From positions 1-27,288 of IMG/VR virus record IMGVR_UViG_3300014868_000008: a DNA stretch of 27,288 nucleotides. The stretch is one strand, 5' to 3'. Position 1 is the first letter of the stretch. Every line of letters starts with the position of its first letter. The translations under genes and the position numbers were made by a program. Shown one piece after another: positions 1-5,802 of this stretch. The notes beneath the pieces are model-generated. The model worked only from the letters and a program-made list of their open reading frames with translations. It was not told the DNA's origin and did not search any database. The DNA comes from a virus.

Positions 1-391
1 GCGGCCTATGTCTAAACCCAATACAGCAGGCCTTGCGGCAAGGTGGTAGAAGATGCATTCATGCTTACGACATCGACGACGGTCGAGGTCGGATACAGCG
101 TCTCGGTCCTCGAGAGGCGTCGAAGGCCGACCGAGACCGGCGAGGTCGAGATGGCTGTCGATGCCGGTAGAGGCACTCGCTGGAGACAGCTTCGATGCCG
201 GCATCGAGGTGAACGGATGCGGAACGATTTCCCTAAACTGCTTCCGGTTTGTTCTGGGGAACCCAATTTTCCCCGCTCCCGGTCCGGTCGAGGGACGATT
301 CCCACACCGTATCGACCGCTCGGTCCGATCGGAATAGGTGAACGATATCAATGGGAAACAGCGACGGACATGATGCGCTGCCGAGGGCGAT
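1..391. other. Left-end stretch without a convincing gene, rich in inverted repeats
   Basis: Open frames here translate to Arg/Ser/Pro-rich strings with no domain signature or good ribosome site, so I call no gene. Visible structures are a 9-bp inverted repeat (GTCTCGGTC at 100-108 with GACCGAGAC at 129-137, loop containing CTCGAG), a perfect 16-bp palindrome at 192-207 with a partial copy of its left half near 155-166, and a small hairpin GGGGAA/TTCCCC at 256-274. No T-run follows any of these, so none reads as a normal terminator. It could be a regulatory region, a packaging or recombination site, or the untranslated leader of the gene at 392. Confidence 0.5.
192..207. repeat. Perfect 16-bp palindrome TCGATGCCGGCATCGA
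   Basis: The sequence equals its own reverse complement over 16 bases. The run TCGATGCCGG also occurs about 35 bases upstream (near 157-166) without the second half. It lies in the only long gene-free stretch of the window, about 185 bases before the TTG start at 392. A dimeric DNA-binding protein site is the simplest reading, but no function can be shown from sequence. Confidence 0.6.
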
Positions 392-1030
392 TTGAGCACT
401 CGCCAGCTTCAACGCCTGACGAAGATATGCGGAGCGCGCAATAGGGCGGGTCTGCCCTGCCAGCGACGATCTGTACCAGGTCGCACGCGCTGCCGGCTTC
501 ACGGAGGCACCAGCTCAGGCGGCTATCGCGGGGGCTCGATCGCTCCGATGATGGTCGCACTGCACGCGCGGCAGCAGACGTTCAATAAGCTGGGGCTCGC
601 ATGGTACGGTGGGCGCACCCCGAAGCTGTCCACGGTAAAAAAGCGCATGAGCGACGCACTTGACATCGCAGCTGACGTGATTGCCCAGGTCGAGGCACCG
701 GCGATAGTCCCGACCATCGGCGGATCGAGCGAGCATGCGGACGCGCTCAACCGCGGATCGCTGGCTGGCCTCAAGCTGCAAATCAGGACGGTCGAGCTGG
801 TCGACGCGCAACTCGACGCACTTGGCGCCGACATTGACGTAAAGCTGCTGCGAGCCGGCAATGAGGCCGCGCGCGATCTAACCAAGTTGGCCGTGCGCGT
901 CGCTGAAGGGGCCTTTAAGGCTCAGCAGGGCAATACGCTCGTTGCGCTGCTGGACGCGCTGAAAGCATCGCAGGCCCCGAAGGGCCTGCTGCCACCTGAT
1001 GATGGTAAGGGCTCTACATCGGCAGAGTGA
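392..1030 (+). CDS. HGG-motif phage protein (possible small terminase-like or DNA-associated protein)
   Basis: 212 aa. The N-terminus carries Cys13, Cys23 and Cys34 followed by His37-Gly-Gly, the pattern CGA-x-(R/K)-x-G-x-PC...RCRLHGG of phage HGGXG-motif proteins, which often sit near terminase genes. The rest is predicted mostly helical, with no transmembrane segment. I chose the TTG start at 392 because an in-frame stop lies at 371-373, no ATG or GTG lies between, a GAGGG motif stands about 6 bases upstream, and the Cys/His motif begins only 12 residues in. The 3' end overlaps the convergent gene 1014-1196 by 17 nt. Role in packaging is inference; the large terminase is not in the window. 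Confidence 0.75.
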   Translation: MSTRQLQRLTKICGARNRAGLPCQRRSVPGRTRCRLHGGTSSGGYRGGSIAPMMVALHARQQTFNKLGLAWYGGRTPKLSTVKKRMSDALDIAADVIAQVEAPAIVPTIGGSSEHADALNRGSLAGLKLQIRTVELVDAQLDALGADIDVKLLRAGNEAARDLTKLAVRVAEGAFKAQQGNTLVALLDALKASQAPKGLLPPDDGKGSTSAE

Positions 1031-1196
1031 TATACCAGCGCTTGACGTAGCGACCGCCGACGCGCGGCTTGCGGCTTACGATCTCCGGCCGCTCGCCTTC
1101 GCACACCTCGTCGCGATTGAACATGTCCGACAGCACATCATCTGCACGCTCGGCCGACTTGAACGGGCCGGCATAATCGTATCTCGCCTCGATCAT
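1014..1196 (-). CDS. Small hypothetical phage protein
   Basis: 60 aa, beginning MIEARYDYAGPF and ending in a basic/aromatic stretch (GGRYVKRWYITLPM). It belongs to no family I recognise. The frame stays open much further upstream, but the internal ATG at 1196 has a strong GAGGAGG ribosome site 5-6 bases before it and the more distal sequence looks like a shadow of the neighbouring gene. It is the second gene of a two-gene leftward unit, 11 nt after the stop of 1208-1456, and probably shares its promoter at 1483-1512. Size and acidic/basic composition fit a small early phage protein. Confidence 0.7.
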   Translation of the reverse strand: MIEARYDYAGPFKSAERADDVLSDMFNRDEVCEGERPEIVSRKPRVGGRYVKRWYITLPM

Positions 1197-1207
1197 GGTT
1201 GCCTCCT

Positions 1208-1456
1208 CTATGCCGATGCAAGCAAACGACAGGCATAATCCAATCCGGTCTTGGTTATATTCTTGGCATCTAACCAAGAACCGTCTGGAGACATAAGAAC
1301 CCGCTCGCCTCCCCTCCGCTCCGTGACGCGGTATCCTTGCGCAACGCAACGCTCTACTAGAGCCCGCCTCGTCATAAACTCGCGGCCATTGACCCTGACT
1401 TGCGTATCCAGGGCTGCATCTATCCTGGCTTGCCGGGCCGCTGAAATATCGGACAT
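1208..1456 (-). CDS. Small hypothetical phage protein, first gene of a leftward pair
   Basis: 82 aa, basic, beginning MSDISAARQARIDAALDTQV. The segment around residues 20-62 (NGREFMTRRALVERC ... RRGGERVLMSPDG) resembles small phage proteins with a helix-turn or beta-hairpin DNA-contacting fold, but I cannot assign a family. The ATG at 1456 is preferred over longer starts because AGGAG lies 7 bases upstream. It is transcribed away from the GP88-like gene, from a good -35/-10 pair at 1483-1512 (TTGACG, 18 bases, TAGGAT read on the minus strand). An early regulatory role is possible but not shown. Confidence 0.7.
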   Translation of the reverse strand: MSDISAARQARIDAALDTQVRVNGREFMTRRALVERCVAQGYRVTERRGGERVLMSPDGSWLDAKNITKTGLDYACRLLASA

Positions 1457-1482
1457 TGATCGCTCCTGTGATTGACGCCACG

Positions 1483-1512
1483 ATCCTACCGCTCGACAAA
1501 ATCTCACGTCAA
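1483..1512 (-). promoter_or_regulatory. Candidate promoter for the leftward gene pair
   Basis: Read on the minus strand, TTGACG (1507-1512) and TAGGAT (1483-1488) are separated by 18 bases, close to the sigma-70 consensus. It lies 27 bases before the start codon at 1456. Its -35 box faces the -35 box of the rightward promoter 13 bases away, giving GTCAA-N13-TTGAC dyad symmetry that a repressor could use to control both. Confidence 0.55.
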
Positions 1513-1517
1513 TATCT

Positions 1518-1571
1518 TTTTCCGCTTGACCGGAAAATAATCGGTGCTATCTTAGGGTCGTCCAACCACGG
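1518..1571 (+). promoter_or_regulatory. Candidate early promoter for the rightward operon 1572-4868
   Basis: TTTTCCGCTTGAC (1518-1530) contains a -35 TTGACC at 1526-1531, followed after 16 bases by TATCTT at 1548-1553 and then CAACCACGG at 1563-1571 directly against the ATG at 1572. The same 13-mer and the same 9-mer, 31 versus 32 bases apart, recur at 7260-7312, so the two regions look like members of one phage regulon. Transcripts would have a very short leader here. Confidence 0.6.
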
Positions 1572-2237
1572 ATGGCCCACATGAATATCAGGGAAGCCAA
1601 GGCGATTGCCGGTAGTCTCGGGTATCCAAGCAAGATGCCCGGCACATCGTATGGCATACCGGCGCAGGCCTGCATCACCGGCGCCAAGCTCGCCAAGGTG
1701 CCAGGATCGACCTGCTCGAGCTGCTACGCGTTGAAGGGCAATTACATATTCCCGAGCGTTAAAGCTTCGCTCGCCGCGCGGCTTGAAGCGATCCGCCATG
1801 AAAGCTTTGTAGAGGCAATGGTTCTGTTGCTGACGAAAGCGCATGAGCGTGGCCGCAACCCAAAAACCGGCGAGAAACTCGACAAGTTTCATCGCTGGCA
1901 CGATAGCGGTGACTTGCAATCGCGCGACCACCTGGCGCGGATATGCGCTGTGGCGCGCGCAACGCCATGGCTTCGGCACTGGCTACCGACGCGCGAAGGC
2001 CAGATCGTAAAGGCCTTTGTGCGCGACGGCGGTACGATCCCGGCAAACCTTACGATCCGCCTTAGCGCCACGATGATAGATGGCGCGGCGCCGACAGCGT
2101 GGCCGCAGACGTCTACGGTTCATACTGGCGAAGCGGCCGGCCATGCCTGCCCGGCACCACGGCAAGGCAACAAATGCGGCGAGTGCCGCGCATGCTGGTC
2201 GGCCGATGTGGCCAATGTTTCATACCACGTCCACTGA
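1572..2237 (+). CDS. GP88-like cysteine-rich phage protein
   Basis: 221 aa. An N-terminal cluster (Cys34, then Cys48-x2-Cys51-Tyr-Ala at STCSSCYALKGNY), a central FHRWHDSGDLQS motif at about 106-117, and a C-terminal cluster (Cys193, Cys202, Cys205, Cys208) match the layout of the phage 'gene product 88' family, whose Cys residues probably bind metal or an iron-sulphur cluster. The molecular role of that family is not known to me. ATG at 1572 and a second ATG at 1581 are both possible starts; ribosome sites are weak and the leader is nearly absent. First gene of the rightward early operon, so expressed early in infection. Cytoplasmic; no signal peptide or membrane segment. Confidence 0.75.
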   Translation: MAHMNIREAKAIAGSLGYPSKMPGTSYGIPAQACITGAKLAKVPGSTCSSCYALKGNYIFPSVKASLAARLEAIRHESFVEAMVLLLTKAHERGRNPKTGEKLDKFHRWHDSGDLQSRDHLARICAVARATPWLRHWLPTREGQIVKAFVRDGGTIPANLTIRLSATMIDGAAPTAWPQTSTVHTGEAAGHACPAPRQGNKCGECRACWSADVANVSYHVH

Positions 2238-2250
2238 GGGGCAAATTCAG

Positions 2251-2499
2251 ATGGCAACCCTTTCGCACAAAAAGCTTGTGGCGCGCGCCGCAGTCCGCCG
2301 CGAGAAGCTGGTACAGGCGATATACGCCTGCGCGCCCAACCACGAGACGCCATTCAGCGAGTGTAAGAAGCTCGCGCCGACGCAGATTCAGGAAGCATTC
2401 CGCAATGCCGACCTTGATCTGCTCGCCGCCGAGCAGGCCGCAGTCAGTGCCGGCAAGGCGTGGCGCGCTTCGTTCGGAATGCTGACCTGGAACCGCTAG
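2251..2499 (+). CDS. Small helical hypothetical phage protein
   Basis: 82 aa starting MATLSHKKLVARAAV, predicted almost wholly alpha-helical with a Lys/Arg-rich N-terminus and an Ala-rich second half ending FGMLTWNR. The ATG at 2251 has GAGGGG 9-10 bases upstream, which fixes the start inside a longer open frame. It sits 13 nt after the GP88-like gene and is followed by a GC-rich hairpin at 2511-2532. No family recognised; a small early accessory protein is the likely class. Confidence 0.7.
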   Translation: MATLSHKKLVARAAVRREKLVQAIYACAPNHETPFSECKKLAPTQIQEAFRNADLDLLAAEQAAVSAGKAWRASFGMLTWNR

Positions 2500-2510
2500 A
2501 CCAGACCGGC

Positions 2511-2532
2511 CTGCCCCGTTCCGGCGGGGCAG
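2511..2532 (+). other. GC-rich hairpin between early genes
   Basis: CTGCCCCG (2511-2518) and CGGGGCAG (2525-2532) form a perfect 8-bp stem with a 6-base TTCCGG loop, starting 11 bases after a stop codon. No T-run follows, so it is not a canonical terminator. It may shield the upstream mRNA end or attenuate transcription before the small-gene run 2570-4012. Confidence 0.5.
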
Positions 2533-2546
2533 AGCGGTGCGGCCTT

Positions 2547-2565
2547 CGCACAAACAGGGGAGAAC
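2547..2565 (+). repeat. Repeated translation leader, copy 1
   Basis: The 19-mer CGCACAAACAGGGGAGAAC ends 4 bases before the ATG at 2570 and includes the ribosome site AGGGGAGA. It recurs exactly at 2834-2852 before the ATG at 2859, and shorter versions (AGGGGAGA with some flank) precede the starts at 3142 and 3443. Confidence 0.7.
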
Positions 2566-2569
2566 ATCA

Positions 2570-2827
2570 ATGCTGCCGATGGATGAAGCGCTAGTTGTTA
2601 CAACCGACTACCTCCTGACCGCGACAGACTTGCACTTTGTTGTTGCGGGTGACCACACGCATGGATGGTTTCCAAAGGTGCGCGGCACAGATCCGGTGGA
2701 CGGCGCCCCCATTGGCGTCGCCTATTACGAGCTTGAGTACGAGCGAAAGGCCGACGCTATGAAGCGGGCTCGCCAAATGCTCAGCCACATCAAATCTCTG
2801 CGCCGCCAATTCGGCTTTACCGCTTAA
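2570..2827 (+). CDS. Small hypothetical phage protein
   Basis: 85 aa from MLPMDEALVV to RRQFGFTA. The first half looks beta-rich (DLHFVVAGDHTHGWFPKV), the second a charged helix (ERKADAMKRARQMLSHIK). The downstream ATG at 2570 is chosen over an earlier in-frame codon because it sits directly behind the strong AGGGGAGA site of the repeated leader. Part of a run of four genes whose leaders share that site. No family recognised. Confidence 0.7.
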   Translation: MLPMDEALVVTTDYLLTATDLHFVVAGDHTHGWFPKVRGTDPVDGAPIGVAYYELEYERKADAMKRARQMLSHIKSLRRQFGFTA

Positions 2828-2833
2828 TCGCGA

Positions 2834-2852
2834 CGCACAAACAGGGGAGAAC
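2834..2852 (+). repeat. Repeated translation leader, copy 2
   Basis: Exact copy of the 19-mer at 2547-2565, again placed just before a start codon (ATG 2859). Duplication of a gene together with its leader would explain it, although the two proteins that follow are no longer clearly similar. Confidence 0.7.
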
Positions 2853-2858
2853 GATCAA

Positions 2859-3125
2859 ATGACCACGACTAAGCTATATCTCGGCATTCGCGGCTGCGAC
2901 ATTCACAGTGGGCAATACGTTGTGCGCGAGATTTTCCGCGCGGCAGTCGAGCCCACGTTCGCCACCCATGGCGAAAAGTACAACGCGGTGATCGGCCCGT
3001 TCAGAACAAGACGCGGCGCCGAGTTGATGCGCGACTACGGCGCTGGCAACCCGCACTATCAGACCGTTGCGGACGCCGAGCGCTTCGCCCGTCTTGAGCT
3101 TTCCGCCGCCCGCGTTCGCCGCTAA
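2859..3125 (+). CDS. Small hypothetical phage protein
   Basis: 88 aa, MTTTKLYLGIRGCDIH..., ending in a basic helix (RFARLELSAARVRR). A predicted beta-alpha arrangement with GPFRTRRGAELMRDYG in the middle is typical of many small early phage proteins. The start has the repeated AGGGGAGA leader. The gene lies between two genes with the same type of leader and spacing, so the four are probably translated to similar levels. No enzymatic motif or membrane segment seen. Confidence 0.7.
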   Translation: MTTTKLYLGIRGCDIHSGQYVVREIFRAAVEPTFATHGEKYNAVIGPFRTRRGAELMRDYGAGNPHYQTVADAERFARLELSAARVRR

Positions 3126-3141
3126 TCAAGGGGAGAACATC

Positions 3142-3426
3142 ATGAACCGGACCACAGTCAAGACGCTGCGCATTCTCGTTGACAATCTGAACTATCAGGC
3201 CGGCATGCCGCTAACCCCTTGGGTGAAGGCCGAGGACGGCACGAACCGCTCGGTTGAGGGTGTTTATGTGCTCGATTGCGCCTATGGCGGCTACCGCCTG
3301 TCGCAGATCGTCGGCGATAGCGGCGGAGAGCACAACATCACCGGCCGCTACAGCGCGGCGATCACCGCCGACCTGATCCGCGCCTACATGGATGGCATGC
3401 GGGCGCACCGGAAGCCGAACACCTGA
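3142..3426 (+). CDS. Small hypothetical phage protein
   Basis: 94 aa starting MNRTTVKTLRILVDNLNYQ. It looks like a compact alpha/beta protein (helical start, beta-rich centre VYVLDCAYGGYRLSQIVG, helical end ADLIRAYMDGMRAH). The ATG at 3142 follows AAGGGGAGAACATC, fixing it within a longer open frame. It is 16 nt downstream of its neighbour and 16 nt upstream of the next start, as in the rest of this run. No family recognised. Confidence 0.7.
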   Translation: MNRTTVKTLRILVDNLNYQAGMPLTPWVKAEDGTNRSVEGVYVLDCAYGGYRLSQIVGDSGGEHNITGRYSAAITADLIRAYMDGMRAHRKPNT

Positions 3427-3442
3427 CAGGGGAGACGACGAT

Positions 3443-4012
3443 ATGACCATCATCGACACGATACCCGCCGAACGCCTCGCGCTGCTCGACACCGCGACGC
3501 TCTACCACGGGCCGCACCAGTCCGGCGGCCCGGATTGCCGGCATTGCGCCCGCGAGCTATTGCACGAGGTCGTCACCGGCACACATGCCGACAAGACGCC
3601 ACCGGGGGTGACGGCGTTTGTCGATATCCTGCCCGGGTTCAACGACGCGCCGGGCTGGCGCGACGACGCGCATCGCACCGCGGTCATGCGGCCCTATCTG
3701 AAGCGGTTTCTGGCGCTCGACCCGGCGCCGCATGACAGAAAGCGGGTTTACGCGCTGGTCGATCACGCCTATCGTCAGGTTCTCCCCGCTCTCTGCGATA
3801 CCCTGAACCTGCCTGACGAGGCGGCCAAGTTGCGCGCCCTCGACCTCGACCCCGCCCTCGACCTCGACCTCGACCCCGCCCTCGACCGCGCCCTCGACCT
3901 CGCCCGCGCCCGCGCCCTCGCTCTCGCCTTCGCCCGCGACCCGCAGGACTTGGCTGGGGCCTGGGAACAGGCGGCGCGCGAGGTGCTCGACCTGATCTGT
4001 AGCGTTGTATGA
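3443..4012 (+). CDS. Hypothetical protein with an internal Leu-Asp/Ala repeat
   Basis: 189 aa. Residues 1-130 look like an ordinary mixed protein, with a CxxC pair at 32-35 (DCRHCARELLHEV) that might bind metal. Residues about 132-166 are a low-complexity run of Leu-Asp, Ala-Leu and Arg-Ala dipeptides encoded by tandem CTCGAC/CTCGCC-like hexamers (3835-3937), followed by a helical end. Because the unit is six bases, copy-number changes keep the frame and would only lengthen or shorten the segment. The ATG at 3443 follows CAGGGGAGACGACG. The stop overlaps the SNase-like gene start in ATGA, so the two are translationally coupled. Confidence 0.75.
   Translation: MTIIDTIPAERLALLDTATLYHGPHQSGGPDCRHCARELLHEVVTGTHADKTPPGVTAFVDILPGFNDAPGWRDDAHRTAVMRPYLKRFLALDPAPHDRKRVYALVDHAYRQVLPALCDTLNLPDEAAKLRALDLDPALDLDLDPALDRALDLARARALALAFARDPQDLAGAWEQAAREVLDLICSVV
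3835..3937 (+). repeat. Hexanucleotide tandem repeat (CTCGAC/CTCGCC type)
   Basis: A run of about 100 bases made of variants of CTCGAC, GCCCTC and CGCGCC in six-base phase, coding for alternating Leu-Asp, Pro-Ala-Leu and Arg-Ala in the gene 3443-4012. The reverse strand would encode an Arg-Gly run, which I take as a shadow. Slippage would alter length in steps of two residues. Confidence 0.8.
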
Positions 4013-4497
4013 GCGGGCGCCTGTCCGCCGCCCTGGCCGGCTTGGTGCTGGTCGGGGCGTGCGCCACGCTGGCGGTGCCCGAGGCACTGTCGCGGAACAC
4101 GATCCGGGGCGAGGCAACGGTGATCGATGGCGATACAATCGACGTAGGCGGCGTGCGCGTGCGCCTGTGGGGCATAGACGCGCCCGAGGGGGTACAGGTA
4201 TGCGGCGGGGTTTCCTGTGGTCTGGCGGCCACGGCAGGGCTCCTACGCCTCATTGGCGGCGACACCGTGGCCTGCACCGAGCGCGACCGCGATCGCTACG
4301 GCCGGATCGTGGCGAGGTGCGGCACGGAGCGGGTCCCCGACCTGGGCGGCATGATGGTCGCGCTGGGCATGGCCGTAGCGTACAGACGATACAGCGATGC
4401 CTACCGCGACCACGAGGCGGCGGCGAAGGCCGAGCGGCTGGGCCTGTGGCGCTCGAATTTTGTCAACCCCGAGGACTGGAGGAAAGGCAAGCGATGA
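4009..4497 (+). CDS. Exported thermonuclease-like (SNase family) nuclease
   Basis: 162 aa. An N-terminal signal peptide or anchor (residues about 5-28, Leu/Ala-rich) is followed by the staphylococcal-nuclease fold. VIDGDTIDVGG (38-48) and VRLWGIDAPE (51-60) give the Asp40/Asp57 metal ligands, Arg52 and Glu60; DRYGR (95-99) gives the second catalytic Arg. These match Asp21, Arg35, Asp40, Glu43 and Arg87 of the staphylococcal enzyme, so catalysis should be intact: calcium-dependent cleavage of DNA or RNA. Export would place it in the periplasm or outside, where it could destroy incoming rival DNA or scavenge nucleotides. The start overlaps the previous stop (ATGA) and its own stop overlaps the next start. 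Confidence 0.9.
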   Translation: MSGRLSAALAGLVLVGACATLAVPEALSRNTIRGEATVIDGDTIDVGGVRVRLWGIDAPEGVQVCGGVSCGLAATAGLLRLIGGDTVACTERDRDRYGRIVARCGTERVPDLGGMMVALGMAVAYRRYSDAYRDHEAAAKAERLGLWRSNFVNPEDWRKGKR

Positions 4498-4868
4498 ACA
4501 AACAGAGGGCGCAGCCATCTGACACGCCGCTTGGCGAACTCGACAACCGCAGCGACCTGCCGCCCGGCCCCTATGGCACCGGATTGACCAAGGGACCGGG
4601 CGGCGAGCTTGGACCGCCCCACACGGTCACCTGCGGCACCGGGCAGGCGGTGGCGGGACACATTCCATCGAAGGCGATCGCCGAGAAGATCGCGGCCGCG
4701 CTCAACATCGTCGAGGCGAGCCGCAATCAAATGCAACAACTCGCGGCGTTTTCGGTGACCCAGGCCTGCGAGTTATGCGGTCACCCGCGACCCCCAATCG
4801 GCAGCCAATTCGGGACACCCGATATGGGCCTCCTAAGCGCTCTCGGGCTCGCTCAGTCGTCGGAATAG
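4494..4868 (+). CDS. Hypothetical phage protein
   Basis: 124 aa. The N-terminal third is polar and Pro/Gly-rich (LPPGPYGTGLTKGPGGELGPP). The middle (about 66-80) has an A-x2-IA-x2-LN pattern of the sort seen in small phage proteins that list row or time points, and the C-terminus carries a CELCGHPRPP segment with a CxxC pair. The ATG at 4494 overlaps the SNase stop by 4 nt and has GGAGGAAAGG upstream. Last gene of the early rightward operon. It ends 3 nt before the convergent stop at 4872, leaving no room for a terminator. No function assigned. Confidence 0.65.
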   Translation: MNKQRAQPSDTPLGELDNRSDLPPGPYGTGLTKGPGGELGPPHTVTCGTGQAVAGHIPSKAIAEKIAAALNIVEASRNQMQQLAAFSVTQACELCGHPRPPIGSQFGTPDMGLLSALGLAQSSE

Positions 4869-4871
4869 CTC

Positions 4872-5123
4872 TCAGCGCTTGAAGAACCGTTGAGCAGCCG
4901 CCGCGGAAGCCTCGTCGTACCACGATCTATCAGGATCGACGGGCGATGCAGCTTCGTCGGCATTCCCCAGGAAAGTTCGCCGCCAAGCATAATCGTATGC
5001 GTGGTATTGCCAGCGCTCAGTATCGGTCAGACCGGAATAACTCCGGCTCCGCAGGCTTTTGCGAATGCCGCTGTAATGCGCTTTGCTGGGAAACCCGATC
5101 ATCATCAAGTCCGATGGCGGCAT
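4872..5123 (-). CDS. Small hypothetical protein overlapping the replication gene
   Basis: 83 aa starting MPPSDLMMIGFPSKAHYSG, rich in Tyr, Trp and Arg in the middle (DTERWQYHAYDYAWRR) and ending in a charged helix. The ATG at 5123 has a good GGAGAACGGC site but lies 107 nt inside the 3' end of the replication gene, in another frame. An alternative ATG at 5102 would shorten the overlap only slightly. Sequence after 5017 looks coding, so I take the gene as real and translationally linked to the replication protein. Function unknown; last gene of the leftward early operon. Confidence 0.6.
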   Translation of the reverse strand: MPPSDLMMIGFPSKAHYSGIRKSLRSRSYSGLTDTERWQYHAYDYAWRRTFLGNADEAASPVDPDRSWYDEASAAAAQRFFKR

Positions 5124-5802
5124 TGCCGTTCTCCAGTCTTGGCGGTGGCGAGGTCGGCCTGATGCGCCGCTGCTCGCTGTCGCCAAAATCATCGAGCCAG
5201 CGCTTCTGATTGAGCCATGTTGCCGGATGGCACCAGTCCCGGTCCTCGGGCTTGTTGGCGATATAGCGGGAAACTCCCGCAATCATGTCGTCGGCGCTGG
5301 CTTGCTTACAGGCCCTTGCCCAAGCCCTCTCGGCCGCCCCCTTCCCGATCTTTGCCGGATAGCCTGCCCACCATTTTTCAAAGTCCGTAAGCGTCGTCCC
5401 CCGGCGGGGGACTACAGGGGGAGATTCCTTGAAGGTTCTAAGTGATGGTTCTGTGTGATCGTCCGTCACGTGCCCGCGTGATCGTCCGTCACGTGCCGAG
5501 TGATCTTGGGTCACGTGATCCTGGGTCGCATGTGATCCTGCGTCACACTGCACAAAATATACGTTTGAGTGTTGCCCATCCCTGTCGGCCCTGTGTTCGA
5601 CCCGGAGCATTCCGGCAAGGACCAGCTTTTTTATCTGCCGGTTGACCGTCTCGCGGACGATGCCGCACCGCTTGGCGAGACAGGCTTGCGAGGGCCAGCA
5701 CTTGCCGTCCATGTCGGCCATGTCGGCCAGGGCCAGCAGCACGATCTTTTCGGCGCAGGGCAAATCCTGCTCGAATGCCCAGCTGAGCAATTTAAGGCTC
5801 AT
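5017..5802 (-). CDS. Phage replication initiator with N-terminal winged helix (lambda O-like)
   Basis: 261 aa. Residues about 17-85 form a HTH_36-type winged helix (KIVLLALADMADMDGKCWPS, then LAKRCGIVRETVNRQIKKL and G-(M)-L-x-V). The C-terminal part has FEKWWAGYPAKIGKGAAERAW and CHPATWLNQKRWLDDF, the end seen in phage replication proteins that recruit the host helicase. The middle (about 93-125) is a His/Asp/Thr-rich linker encoded by five 15-bp iterons, so the protein probably binds its own gene as origin, as lambda O does. The ATG at 5802 overlaps the upstream stop (ATGA), so I prefer it to the GTG at 5817. The helicase loader is not evident. Confidence 0.85.
   Translation of the reverse strand: MSLKLLSWAFEQDLPCAEKIVLLALADMADMDGKCWPSQACLAKRCGIVRETVNRQIKKLVLAGMLRVEHRADRDGQHSNVYFVQCDAGSHATQDHVTQDHSARDGRSRGHVTDDHTEPSLRTFKESPPVVPRRGTTLTDFEKWWAGYPAKIGKGAAERAWARACKQASADDMIAGVSRYIANKPEDRDWCHPATWLNQKRWLDDFGDSEQRRIRPTSPPPRLENGNAAIGLDDDRVSQQSALQRHSQKPAEPELFRSDRY
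5455..5546. repeat. Five 15-bp iterons, candidate replication origin
   Basis: Copies of GTGATCSTSSGTCAC-type sequence lie at 5455-5469, 5478-5492, 5500-5514, 5515-5529 and 5532-5546. The first two are identical and the fourth ends in GTCGC. Each unit has outer dyad symmetry (GTGA...TCAC). Start-to-start spacings are 23, 22, 15 and 17. They lie inside the replication initiator gene, in the section encoding the linker between its two domains, as the lambda iterons do within gene O. An AT-rich patch (5551-5569) follows at once. Confidence 0.75.
5547..5575. other. AT-rich patch beside the iterons, candidate unwinding element
   Basis: ACACTGCACAAAATATACG and the following bases are clearly AT-richer than their GC-rich surroundings and touch the last iteron. 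In lambda-type origins an AT-rich element next to the initiator sites is where strands first open. The same bases encode residues of the replication protein, so composition could also reflect coding. Confidence 0.45.

Noticed and set aside
12-305. Open frame on the minus strand at the left end
   Set aside because: Low-complexity translation typical of a shadow frame in GC-rich DNA; no ribosome site, no recognisable motif.
43-444. Open frame on the plus strand before the HGG-motif gene
   Set aside because: Arg/Ser/Pro-rich without domain pattern or ribosome site, and its end overlaps the well-supported gene at 392.
2511-2532. Hairpin considered as a terminator
   Set aside because: A good stem, but no T-run follows and the next gene is in the same operon direction; listed only as a hairpin.
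3684-4277. Minus-strand frame with a long Arg-Gly repeat
   Set aside because: The repeat is the reverse complement of the Leu-Asp coding hexamers. The plus-strand genes (3443 and SNase-like 4009) are clearly the real ones.
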